Positions 6,810-13,131 are shown, counted from the stretch's first letter. The stretch is DNA of 13,131 nucleotides from Opitutaceae bacterium (GCA_031272375.1 JAISTY010000054.1:1-13131); one strand, 5' to 3'. Notes: generated by a model from the sequence alone, not told the origin. Made by a program: numbers and translations.

Positions 6810-8063
6810 ATGCTCAAACGCGAAAGCTATCTTGCTCAAATACGTCCGTTTATGGGAACGGATCTTATCAAGGTGCTCACCGGCATCCGACGTTGCGGGA
6901 AATCCGTCATGCTCGAACTCATCAGCAACGAATTGCGTGAAGCCGGCATTCCCCCCAACCGTTTTTTCTACCTCAACTTCGAGGAAGTCAGCGGTCAACG
7001 TTGGCTTGATGGCGAAGCGCTTCTCGCACACGTCCTCCAGCTTGCCGGGGAACCGTCGGGGGGCGTCAGCGGAACTGTGCAGGAAGTTGATCCGGGGAAG
7101 CGTTTTGTGTTGCTCCTCGATGAAGTGCAACTTCTCCCGCGGTGGGAGTATTATCTCAATTCGCTGCGTGTGCATAAAAACATGGATATCTACGTCACCG
7201 GTTCGAATTCAAAATTGCTGTCAGGCGAACTGGCGACGCTGCTGACCGGGCGATTTGTCTCATTTGAAATTCAACCGTTTTCGTTCCGTGAGTTTTGCGA
7301 ACTCGGGCGTTCTCGAGGTGAGGCAAAATCGGAGGCCGTCTTTTTTAACGATTATGTCCGTTTTGGAGGGATGCCATTCGTCTCGCAGCTCAATCTTGCC
7401 TATCCCGACGCGATGAAATATCTGGCGGACATTTACGGCACGATTTTATTCAAGGATATTGCGCAGCGGCACAATATCCGCGACCTGGTTCTTCTGGAGC
7501 GCGTGGTGAAATACACGCTTTCAAACATAGGAAAAACATTCTCCGCGCTTTCGATCGCAAAGTATCTGAAGAGCGAGAGAATAAACGTCTCCTCTGAAAC
7601 CATACTCAATTATCTGCGCGCCTGCGAGGAGGCGTTCCTGATGTATAGAGTAAGACGCAACGATCTGTCTGGAAAGCGTTTGCTTGCGACAAATGAGAAA
7701 TACTATGTTTGCGACCACGGTCTGCGGGAGGCGGTGTTTTTCGACAACACGGGAAACATGGAGATAGTGTTGGAGAACATTGTTTATACGGAACTGCGGC
7801 GGCGCGGCCATGATGTCACCGTTGGCAAAATTGGCGGGCGCGAGATAGATTTCGTCGCGAAAAAAGCGGACGCTGTCATTTATATTCAAGTTGCCCTGTA
7901 TATTGCCGGAGCCGACACGCGGGAACGCGAGTTTGGCGCGTTGGAGAAAATCCCCGACAACCATCCGAAATACGTCATCAGCCTGAATGATTTCAATTAT
8001 CAGTCGAACGGCATCAAACACATCAACATCCGCGATTTTCTGCTTAATGGCATTCCCGGCTGA
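6810..8063 (+). CDS. AAA_14/DUF4143 family ATPase
   Basis: The product is 417 aa, a normal length for this family. The N-terminal AAA domain has a Walker A motif GIRRCGKS at residues 25-32, a Walker B motif VLLLDEVQLL with D104 and E105, and a sensor-like TGSNSKLLS from residue 130. A winged-helix-like middle part follows, and the C-terminal DUF4143 domain has GREIDFVA (D347) and YIQV at 368-371, resembling the core of PD-(D/E)XK nuclease folds. These proteins are widespread, patchily distributed and without a settled role. The gene has visibly lower GC and more AT-ending codons than the genes on either side, and it separates two secreted polysaccharide enzymes. Recent horizontal acquisition is therefore likely. 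No transposase, terminal inverted repeat or target duplication was found around it. Confidence 0.93.
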   Translation: MLKRESYLAQIRPFMGTDLIKVLTGIRRCGKSVMLELISNELREAGIPPNRFFYLNFEEVSGQRWLDGEALLAHVLQLAGEPSGGVSGTVQEVDPGKRFVLLLDEVQLLPRWEYYLNSLRVHKNMDIYVTGSNSKLLSGELATLLTGRFVSFEIQPFSFREFCELGRSRGEAKSEAVFFNDYVRFGGMPFVSQLNLAYPDAMKYLADIYGTILFKDIAQRHNIRDLVLLERVVKYTLSNIGKTFSALSIAKYLKSERINVSSETILNYLRACEEAFLMYRVRRNDLSGKRLLATNEKYYVCDHGLREAVFFDNTGNMEIVLENIVYTELRRRGHDVTVGKIGGREIDFVAKKADAVIYIQVALYIAGADTREREFGALEKIPDNHPKYVISLNDFNYQSNGIKHINIRDFLLNGIPG

Positions 8064-8106
8064 TAATCACAACCGTGCTCCGTGGTTAAAAAACTTTGCA
8101 AAGAAG

Positions 8107-8123
8107 GTTTCCGATTCGGAAAC
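8107..8123. promoter_or_regulatory. 17-bp palindrome upstream of the lyase gene (GTTTCCGA-T-TCGGAAAC)
   Basis: Two perfect eight-base arms surround a single central T, located 43 bases after the ATPase stop and 66 bases before the chosen lyase start. It could be an operator for the lyase gene. A shorter GC hairpin, GGCGG-AA-CCGCC at 8132-8143, follows it. Neither is followed by a convincing T-tract, so a terminator for the ATPase gene is less likely. Confidence 0.45.
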
Positions 8124-8189
8124 AACATTGTGGCGGAACCGCCGGCTTTCCTCTTGCCAAAGCGGGGCGCGGGGGCAGTTGTCGCGGCG

Positions 8190-10148
8190 ATGAAATGGAA
8201 CGTCGCCCCCGCCCTTGCCGCGTTGTTTTGCGGCGGCTTGTTGTCCGCCGCGCAAAATCCGCCGGTTCCCCCAAAAGAGTCGCCCAACCTGTTTTCCGCG
8301 CGCTGGACGCCCGCCGAACTCGCGCGGCAGCTTGTCCCGTTGGAGACGTGGAAACCCTTCCCGCCCGCAAGCGACCGCGCCGCCTGGGGCGCTGTGAACC
8401 CGGAGATCGCCGCGCGGTTCATCAAGTTCGCCGAGAAGCATTTGTCATACAAATGGCCGACTGTTCCGGCCACGGCCTCGATGGCGTTCGTCCGCACGGG
8501 CAACCGTTCCGGCTACGAGAGCGTCAGTTCGCAAAAGCGCGAGGTGCTGGCCGCGTTGGTTGTCGCGGAACTCATTGAGGACAAAGGGCGTTTCGTTGAC
8601 CAGATTGGCAACGGCATCTGGTCCATTTGCGAGGAGACGTGGTGGGGGTCGCCGGCGCATCTGAAAAACCGCGCCCAGAACGGCGGCCTGCACGATGTCA
8701 CCGAGCCGTTCGTGGACTTGTTCGCGGCGGCGACGGCGGAGACGCTCGCGTGGGCGGATTATTTTGCCGGGGAGAAGCTCGACCGGCTCTCGCCGCTGTT
8801 CCGCAAGCGCATCGCGCATGAGATACAACAACGCGTCCTCGAACCGCTTATGACGAAGCCGCACGGCTGGCGGGGCGGCGGGAAGTCGCGTCCCAACAAT
8901 TGGAATCCGTGGATTTGCTCCAACTGGCTTGCCGCGGCGCTGCTCATCGAGCGCGACGAGGGCCGGCGGGCCGCGCATGTTGCGAAGGTGCTGGAAACGC
9001 TGGATTTCTTCGTCAACCCGTATCCGGCGGACGGCGGGTGCGACGAAGGGCCGGGCTACTGGAACGTCGCGGCGGGGTCGCTCTTCGATTGCGTCGTGTT
9101 GCTCAACAAGGCGACCGGCAATGGGTTCCAATACGTTTTTGAGGACGCGAAAATCAAAAGCATGGCGCGCTACATTGTCAGCGCGACCGTGAACAAGCAC
9201 TACGTTGTGAACTTCGCGGACGCGCAGCCGAACGCGAAGGCGGACGGCGGGATGGTGTGGCGTTTCGGGCGGGCCACCGGCGACCCGACGCTGGCGTCGT
9301 TCGGGGCGTTTTTTTACAAGGAGCCGGGGCCGGGAAGCTCGCGGTCGCACACGGCGCGGTTGTATCACTCATTATTGATGGACAAAGAGATACGTTCAGC
9401 GCCGGCGCGGTTGACGCTGGCGCGGGACGTGTGGCTGCCGGATTTGCAGATGGCGGCGGCGCGGGAAACGGCGGACAGCGACGCGGGTTTTTATTTCGCG
9501 GCCAAGGGCGGGCACAACGCGGAGAGCCACAATCACAACGACATCGGAAACTTTATCGTTTTCCACAACGGGCTGCCGCTGCTCATTGACGTCGGGGCGG
9601 GCCGATACACCGCGAACACGTTCGGTCCAAACCGCTACAAGACATGGAATTTCACATCGGCGTATCACAACACGCCGAGCCTCAACGGGGAGGCGCAGAA
9701 GGCGGGGCGTTCTTACAAGGCGACGCGGGCGGGTTTTAGGGCGGAGGCGGGGCGCAGCGCGTTCACGGCGGACATCGCCGGGGCGTATCCGAAGACGGCG
9801 GGCGTCACGCATTGGCGGCGGACAGTGATGCTGGAGCGCGGGAGCGGCGTGGTCGTCCGCGACGAGACGCGGCTGACGCGGACGGAGCGCGTGGAGGAGC
9901 ATTTGATGACGGCCTGTCCGGTGGAACAAGCCGCTGACGGCACGGTGAGGCTCAAGGCGGGCGGGGATGTTTTCGTGGTGCGTTTCGAGGGGGCGAAGGC
10001 GGAAACGCGGATTGAAAAGGTGAAGTTGGAAGGCGAGGCCGACACGGGCATCTTCAAGACATGGGGCGAGGTGAGCCGGATAACATTTGACGTCGCAAAA
10101 CCGCGTTCGGACGGAGTTTATACGATTACAGTGACGCGGGCGCCGTGA
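8190..10148 (+). CDS. Secreted heparinase II/III-family polysaccharide lyase
   Basis: The product is 652 aa. The frame is open back to 8082, but MKWNVAPALAALFCGGLLSA at 8190 is a good signal peptide and is taken as the start. The N-terminal half (to about residue 390) looks like the alpha/alpha toroid of the family, with NNWNPW at 236-241 and ADGGCDEGPGYW at 280-291, where E286 and Y290 lie in the region usually holding catalytic residues. The heparinase II/III beta-sandwich domain then starts with HNAESHNHNDIGNF (H442, H447, H449, D451) and a LPLLIDVGAGRYT stretch, the family hallmark. Relatives cleave uronic-acid-containing polysaccharides by beta-elimination. The substrate cannot be read from the sequence, and heparin activity should not be assumed. 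With the CE15-like esterase upstream, it suggests a small uronic-polysaccharide degradation locus, now split by the ATPase gene. Confidence 0.9.
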   Translation: MKWNVAPALAALFCGGLLSAAQNPPVPPKESPNLFSARWTPAELARQLVPLETWKPFPPASDRAAWGAVNPEIAARFIKFAEKHLSYKWPTVPATASMAFVRTGNRSGYESVSSQKREVLAALVVAELIEDKGRFVDQIGNGIWSICEETWWGSPAHLKNRAQNGGLHDVTEPFVDLFAAATAETLAWADYFAGEKLDRLSPLFRKRIAHEIQQRVLEPLMTKPHGWRGGGKSRPNNWNPWICSNWLAAALLIERDEGRRAAHVAKVLETLDFFVNPYPADGGCDEGPGYWNVAAGSLFDCVVLLNKATGNGFQYVFEDAKIKSMARYIVSATVNKHYVVNFADAQPNAKADGGMVWRFGRATGDPTLASFGAFFYKEPGPGSSRSHTARLYHSLLMDKEIRSAPARLTLARDVWLPDLQMAAARETADSDAGFYFAAKGGHNAESHNHNDIGNFIVFHNGLPLLIDVGAGRYTANTFGPNRYKTWNFTSAYHNTPSLNGEAQKAGRSYKATRAGFRAEAGRSAFTADIAGAYPKTAGVTHWRRTVMLERGSGVVVRDETRLTRTERVEEHLMTACPVEQAADGTVRLKAGGDVFVVRFEGAKAETRIEKVKLEGEADTGIFKTWGEVSRITFDVAKPRSDGVYTITVTRAP

Positions 10149-10171
10149 GGGGAAAGGCATCGCGGAGGGGG

Positions 10172-10191
10172 CGCGGGAGCAAGCCCCCGCG
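10172..10191. repeat. GC-rich hairpin (CGCGGG / CCCGCG)
   Basis: CGCGGG-AGCAAGCC-CCCGCG has perfect six-base arms with an eight-base loop, starting 23 bases after the lyase stop. A G:U pair could extend the stem in RNA. It is compatible with a REP-like unit or part of a bidirectional terminator. Confidence 0.5.
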
Positions 10192-10197
10192 TCAAAA

Positions 10198-10223
10198 GCG
10201 GCGACAAGTCGCCGCACTCCAAA
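10198..10223. repeat. REP-like palindromic repeat, copy 1
   Basis: This 26-base unit starts with the palindrome GCGGCGAC-AA-GTCGCCGC and ends with ACTCCAAA. It is identical to the unit 59 bases downstream. The match stops on both sides, at A against C before the unit and A against G after it. Confidence 0.8.
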
Positions 10224-10256
10224 ACGGATTTTCGAGCGGCGGTGGAGAGGCGCGGC

Positions 10257-10282
10257 GCGGCGACAAGTCGCCGCACTCCAAA
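10257..10282. repeat. REP-like palindromic repeat, copy 2
   Basis: This is an exact second copy of the 26-base unit, in the same orientation as the first. Each copy can fold into an eight-base-pair stem with a two-base centre, or into a slightly shorter stem with a larger loop. Confidence 0.8.
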
Positions 10283-10352
10283 GACGTGGCAGGTTCGCCC
10301 TTGCCGGGCATTTTGCCGAAGAAAAGGAGCGTGGTTTCGGGAAGAGGGGCGG

Positions 10353-10973
10353 TCAGTCCTCCGGCTCGTCGGGGACGATTTCCGAGAGGGCTTTGTTGAT
10401 GGCGTCGAGGTCGCATTTTTCGGGGTCGTATTCGCCGCCAAGCCAGTCGAGCCATTCGCGTCCCAGTTGGGTGTAGGGTTCCTTGAGGCACTCCACCATG
10501 TCGCGGTAGGCCTCGGGGCCGCCGCAGTCCTCGGGCGGGCCGGCGCGTTCGCCGGCGAGACAGACAGGGACGTCGTCAACGCCCTCGAAGCCAGCGGGTT
10601 CGATGTTGATTTTCACGCTCCAGCCCTCGCCGAAATGATAGTCGTAATGGAGGGTGCCGGCCGTCGCGAGGTCGAGGTCGGCGAGGGTGAGGTTGCGGTC
10701 GTCCTCGACGAGGAAGTCGTCGCGTTTGAACGGGTTGCCGTAGAGTGTTTTGCCGATGCGGAAGGCGTGCGTCTGGTAATCATACCAGCCGAAGGCGATC
10801 TGGATGGCTTCGCTGAGGTCGGAGAGCCAGAGGGCGTCGCTGACGACGAGCAGCCGCCAGATGGGGGGCTGGCAGCCCTCGACGGTGAGGGTGAGTTTGA
10901 GGAGGCGGGAGGGGCCGCCGTGGAATTTCTTTTCGGGCGGGGGGCCGCCGCCGCCTTCGTTAAGGTGGATCAT
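10353..10973 (-). CDS. Plasmid pRiA4b ORF-3-like family protein
   Basis: The product is 206 aa. Residues 1-23 are a Gly/Pro-rich lead. The domain follows with LLKLTLTVEGCQPPIWRLL, then AIQIAFGWYDYQTHAF, a YDYHFGEGW segment, and VCLAGERAGPPEDCGGPEAY, the landmark motifs of the pRiA4b ORF-3 family in their normal order. The family is common in bacteria and its function is not established, so none is assigned here. There is no signal peptide, so it is probably cytoplasmic. Its ATG (10971-10973) overlaps the gspF stop by 4 bases, which means it is probably translated by coupling from the pilus/secretion operon. The C-terminus is rich in Asp and Glu. Confidence 0.88.
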   Translation of the reverse strand: MIHLNEGGGGPPPEKKFHGGPSRLLKLTLTVEGCQPPIWRLLVVSDALWLSDLSEAIQIAFGWYDYQTHAFRIGKTLYGNPFKRDDFLVEDDRNLTLADLDLATAGTLHYDYHFGEGWSVKINIEPAGFEGVDDVPVCLAGERAGPPEDCGGPEAYRDMVECLKEPYTQLGREWLDWLGGEYDPEKCDLDAINKALSEIVPDEPED

Positions 10974-12289
10974 GTGAGGGACTGGATGATTTTGATGATG
11001 GGAAGGAAGAGCGCGATGACGATGGTGCCGACCATCACGGCCATCATCACAATCATTATCGGCTCGATGACGGAGGTGAGGGAGGTGACGGCGTTGTCAA
11101 CCTCCTCGTCGTAGGTGTCGGCGATGCGGTTGAGCATTTCGGGGAGGGCGCCGGTTTCCTCGCCGACCTCGATCATGGAGGTCACCATGGGCGGGAAGAT
11201 TTTGGTGGAGTCGAGGGGGCGGGCGACGTTGTCGCCTTCCTTGACGCGGTCGTGGACGAGGTCGAGGGCGCCGGCGACGTGGACGTTGCCGGAGGTGTCG
11301 CGGGTGATGAGGAGGGATTGGAGGATGGGGACGCCGGAGGCGAGGAGGGTGCCGAGGGTGCGCGAGAAGCGGGCGATGGCGGACTTCAGGAACAAGCTGC
11401 CGAAGGGCGGGACGCGGATGAGGAGCCAGTCCACGGCGCGGGTGCCGAATTTGGTTTTGCGGAACAGTTTGAAGAGGAACCAGACCGCGGCGATGGCGGC
11501 GACGGAAACGAGGATGTTGTTCTTGATGAAGTTGCTGACGGCGAGGACGAGCTGGGTGAGTTCGGGCATGGGTTGCCCCTTGAGGAGGCCGGCGAAGATG
11601 CCTTCGAACTTGGGGATGACGAAGACCATGAGGGCGCCGACGATGCAGATGGCGACGATGAGGATGATGACGGGGTAGGTCATGGCGGCCTTGACCTTGC
11701 CTTTGATGCGCTGGGATTTCTCCATGAATTTGGCAAGGCGGTCGAGGACGGTGCCGAGGACGCCGCCGGCCTCGCCGGCCTTGACCATGTTGATATAGAG
11801 GCGGTCGAAGACCTTGGGGTGGGCGGAGAGGCCGTCGGAGAAGTTGCCGCCGGAGCGGATGGTCTCGGCAAGGTTTTCAATGACGGCCTTGAACGCGGGG
11901 CGTTTTTCCTGGCGTCCGAGGGTTTCGAGCGAGCGCAGGATGGGCAGGCCGGAGTTGATGAGCGTGGCAAGCTGCCGCGTGAACACGGTCAGACCGGCGA
12001 CGGTGACGACGGGGCCGATGTTGAGGGAGCCGAGGGAGGATTTTTTCCGTTTCGGCTTTTGGGCGTCACCGGCGGGTTCGAGGCCGCCGCCGGCGCCGGA
12101 GGCGGACTTGGCGGCGCCTTTTTTGGCGAGGCTGAGCTTGGCGGGCGAGCCGCCCGCGGGCAGGAGGCTTGTCGGGAAAAAGCCCTGGGCCTTGAGGTCG
12201 AGGGAGGCCTGCTCGGCGGAGGCGGATTCGATGAACCCCTTGCGCTCCTTGCCGGAGGCGGAGTCTATGGCGGTGTAGGTGAAGTTCAT
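10970..12289 (-). CDS. gspF: Type II secretion / type IV pilus inner-membrane platform protein (GspF/PilC)
   Basis: The product is 439 aa, slightly longer than many homologues because of a Lys/Ala/Gly-rich linker at about residues 46-90. The N-terminus has the typical small domain (MNFTYTAIDSASGKERKGFI). Two T2SSF domains follow at about 101-224 and 303-425. The first contains an INSGLPILRSLETL block, the second a LLASGVPILQSLL block with GEETGALPEML near its end. Membrane segments lie at about 205-226, 257-276 and 408-430. Known members form the inner-membrane platform that couples the assembly ATPase to pilin movement. The gene follows a GspE/PilB gene, but a four-helix-bundle gene lies between the two. 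Only three bases separate its ATG from a heptamer array, and no Shine-Dalgarno sequence is visible. Type IV pilus and type II secretion cannot be told apart here. Confidence 0.95.
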   Translation of the reverse strand: MNFTYTAIDSASGKERKGFIESASAEQASLDLKAQGFFPTSLLPAGGSPAKLSLAKKGAAKSASGAGGGLEPAGDAQKPKRKKSSLGSLNIGPVVTVAGLTVFTRQLATLINSGLPILRSLETLGRQEKRPAFKAVIENLAETIRSGGNFSDGLSAHPKVFDRLYINMVKAGEAGGVLGTVLDRLAKFMEKSQRIKGKVKAAMTYPVIILIVAICIVGALMVFVIPKFEGIFAGLLKGQPMPELTQLVLAVSNFIKNNILVSVAAIAAVWFLFKLFRKTKFGTRAVDWLLIRVPPFGSLFLKSAIARFSRTLGTLLASGVPILQSLLITRDTSGNVHVAGALDLVHDRVKEGDNVARPLDSTKIFPPMVTSMIEVGEETGALPEMLNRIADTYDEEVDNAVTSLTSVIEPIMIVMMAVMVGTIVIALFLPIIKIIQSLT

Positions 12290-12292
12290 TTC

Positions 12293-12327
12293 AATGAGTA
12301 ATTAGTAATTAGTAATGAGTAATTGCC
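12293..12327. repeat. Heptamer array, gspF side
   Basis: Reading on the plus strand, five consecutive seven-base units are AATGAGT, AATTAGT, AATTAGT, AATGAGT and a decayed AATTGCC. On the minus strand this AT-rich array is the 5' leader of gspF and ends three bases before its ATG. Confidence 0.85.
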
Positions 12328-12394
12328 GGAAGTGGGCGGGGAAGGGACGTGTGGGATTTTCGAGTGGGGAGTCATGACAGGAAAAGGGCACTGG

Positions 12395-12763
12395 TCATTT
12401 CGCATCGGCAATCTCTTTTCGTGTTCTTGCCGTTTTGCGGATGGTAAAGAGGAGTTTTATAATCTCCTCAATGTCAGCATGGATGCTGGCAAACTGTCGC
12501 GGAGTGAGATGACCGGTTCTTTCGAGCAGGCGGAGCCAGTAGGAATTTTCGCGGGCCTCCTTGTAGGCGATGGACATTTTGTTGGCGAAATCAGCAAGGG
12601 AAACCCCGCCAAGAGCCTCCTCGACATTGGCGCCGACGCTGGTGCCCGCACGGAGCAGCTGCCGTGACAGTATGCGCTCGTCTTTCCTTTCTTGAAGGTG
12701 CCGGCAGAGCCTCACCACGCGGGCGGCAAACTCGAAGCTCTTTTCCTGAATAACATTTTTCAT
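12395..12763 (-). CDS. Four-helix-bundle protein (23S rRNA-intervening-sequence / S23 family)
   Basis: The product is 122 aa from the ATG at 12761-12763. The start MKNVIQEKSFEFAARVVRLC matches the usual beginning of the family, and the central ILSRQLLRAGTSVGANVEEA stretch followed by FANKMSIAYKEARENSYWL is its hallmark. The protein should be a small basic helical bundle, known in other members to assemble as a pentamer with a positively charged surface, probably binding nucleic acid. A longer start at 12799 adds MSNEQRRRQGFP, but those bases come from the heptamer array, so this extension may not be a true coding part. The gene has lower GC than its neighbours. Related proteins are encoded in 23S rRNA intervening sequences, and Avd proteins of diversity-generating retroelements share the fold. 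No reverse transcriptase or rRNA is near. Confidence 0.9.
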   Translation of the reverse strand: MKNVIQEKSFEFAARVVRLCRHLQERKDERILSRQLLRAGTSVGANVEEALGGVSLADFANKMSIAYKEARENSYWLRLLERTGHLTPRQFASIHADIEEIIKLLFTIRKTARTRKEIADAK

Positions 12764-12786
12764 TGGGAAGCCCTGCCGCCGTCGCT

Positions 12787-12821
12787 GTTCATTACTCATT
12801 ATTCATTACTCATTACCAATT
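12787..12821. repeat. Heptamer array, gspE side (inverted relative to the other)
   Basis: On the minus strand the five units read AATTGGT, AATGAGT, AATGAAT, AATGAGT and AATGAAC. They have the same seven-base period and core as the array at 12293-12327 but lie in the opposite orientation. The array begins three bases after the gspE stop and runs into the alternative start of the four-helix-bundle gene. Confidence 0.85.
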
Positions 12822-12824
12822 GGT

Positions 12825-13131
12825 TCACGTATATTTGACGACCTCCTCAATCGAGGTCGCGCCGTCGAAGATGGCGCGGAGGCCGTCGTCGCGCAGGGTG
12901 CGCATGCCTTGCTCAAGGGCCTTCTGCTTCAGGACGAGGGTCGGCGCTTTTTGCACGATGAGGTCGCGGATGGCCTCGCTCATGCGGAGCCATTCGTAGA
13001 TGCCCATGCGGCCTTTGTAGCCGGTGTTGTTGCAGAGGTCGCAGCCTTTTCCGTAGAAGAACTCGCGGTTGCCGATGTCTATGGGGTCTATGTTGAGCTG
13101 CTGGAGGAGATCGGTCGGCGGGTCGTAGGCG
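12825..13131 (-). CDS. gspE: GspE/PilB-type assembly ATPase, C-terminal 101 residues (5' part outside window)
   Basis: Reading on the minus strand from 13130 the frame is open to TGA at 12827-12825. The visible part includes [20 protein letters not shown], which holds the second Cys pair of the zinc-binding tetracysteine site and the GRxGIYE motif of GspE/PilB ATPases. It then shows [20 protein letters not shown] and a final SIEEVVKYT, the standard end of the family. The Walker motifs and the first Cys pair lie outside the window. The enzyme is a cytoplasmic hexameric ATPase that powers pilin or pseudopilin assembly through the GspF/PilC platform, encoded next but one. The four-helix-bundle cassette begins directly after its stop codon. 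Confidence 0.93.
   Translation of the reverse strand, partial: AYDPPTDLLQQLNIDPIDIGNREFFYGKGCDLCNNTGYKGRMGIYEWLRMSEAIRDLIVQKAPTLVLKQKALEQGMRTLRDDGLRAIFDGATSIEEVVKYT

Larger units (their letters stand above)
10149..10352. repeat. Palindromic repeat region between convergent genes
   Basis: This 204-bp gap separates the stop of the lyase gene (+) from the stop of the pRiA4b ORF-3-like gene (-). It is packed with inverted repeats: a hairpin at 10172-10191 and two identical 26-base copies of another palindrome. Such elements resemble REP/extragenic palindromic units and could also end transcription from both sides, although no T-tracts are present. No coding sequence is called. Confidence 0.65.
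12290..12824 (-). mobile_element. Candidate four-helix-bundle (23S-IVS-like) cassette between gspE and gspF
   Basis: The segment fills the whole space between the gspE stop (12825-12827) and the gspF start (12287-12289). It consists of an outer heptamer array, a four-helix-bundle gene, about 70 bases of non-coding sequence and a second heptamer array in the opposite orientation. The arms can pair as a long imperfect stem in the transcript. The element limits are inferred from the arrays. No transposase, integrase or reverse transcriptase gene is present. The name refers to intervening sequences in 23S rRNA, which also carry a gene of this family inside a stem. Confidence 0.5.

Noticed and set aside
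6810..8063. ATPase gene as an antiphage defence system
   Set aside because: It stands alone beside polysaccharide enzymes with no partner gene, and the family has no agreed defence role.
8082..8189. Upstream extension of the lyase gene
   Set aside because: The added residues look like translated intergenic DNA, including the palindrome, and they precede a good signal peptide.
10198..10282. CRISPR array made of the two 26-base repeats
   Set aside because: There are only two copies, the repeat is almost wholly palindromic, and no cas genes are near.
11252..12301. 349-aa open frame on the plus strand opposite gspF
   Set aside because: The predicted protein is an acidic Gly/Asp/Glu-rich repeat-like shadow with no domain, while gspF is certain.
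12395..12763. Diversity-generating retroelement with the four-helix-bundle protein as Avd
   Set aside because: No reverse transcriptase, template repeat or variable repeat is present in the window, and the conserved features fit the 23S-IVS branch at least as well.
12290..12824. Ordinary insertion sequence at the gspE-gspF junction
   Set aside because: No transposase frame exists between the arrays, and the ends are tandem heptamers rather than unique terminal inverted repeats.

Overview
The window is a GC-rich bacterial chromosome segment. It most resembles a Verrucomicrobiota genome of the Opitutales type. That placement is an inference from three things: secreted CE15-like and heparinase-like polysaccharide enzymes, palindromic GCGGCGAC/GTCGCCGC intergenic repeats, and a lone four-helix-bundle (23S-IVS-type) gene. 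No rRNA, tRNA or CRISPR array was seen. No gene-free stretch exceeds 300 bases; the longest is 10149-10352, which holds palindromic repeats.

Layout. (1) 1-630 (+) is the 3' end of a PaaK-like adenylate-forming enzyme. It converges tail-to-tail, with interlocking stop codons, on a two-gene minus-strand unit: a YfgM-like single-pass membrane protein (2982-2302), then an OppA-type peptide-binding lipoprotein (2264-627). (2) Divergent from these is a plus-strand trio with ATGA stop/start overlaps: recN (3119-4789), a six-helix membrane protein of unknown function (4786-5466), and a secreted CE15-like glucuronoyl esterase (5463-6653). (3) An AAA_14/DUF4143 ATPase of visibly lower GC (6810-8063) stands between the esterase and a secreted heparinase II/III-type polysaccharide lyase (8190-10148). 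The gaps on both sides of the ATPase contain dyad-symmetric sites. (4) After the repeat region, everything is on the minus strand: the 3' end of a GspE/PilB assembly ATPase (13131-12825), a four-helix-bundle gene (12763-12395), the GspF/PilC inner-membrane platform (12289-10970), and a pRiA4b ORF-3-like protein (10973-10353) whose start overlaps the gspF stop.

How the genes relate. The esterase and lyase would act together outside the cytoplasm on uronic-acid-containing polysaccharide. GspE and GspF are the cytoplasmic motor and membrane platform of a type IV pilus or type II secretion machine. RecN acts in double-strand break repair.

The most notable structure is the 535-bp segment between the gspE stop and the gspF start. 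It consists of a four-helix-bundle gene bracketed by two arrays of seven-base AATGAGT-like units in opposite orientation. The arrays begin within 3 bases of the flanking genes, so the segment looks like a self-contained cassette dropped exactly into an operon junction. Its transcript could fold into a long stem, as described for intervening sequences in 23S rRNA.
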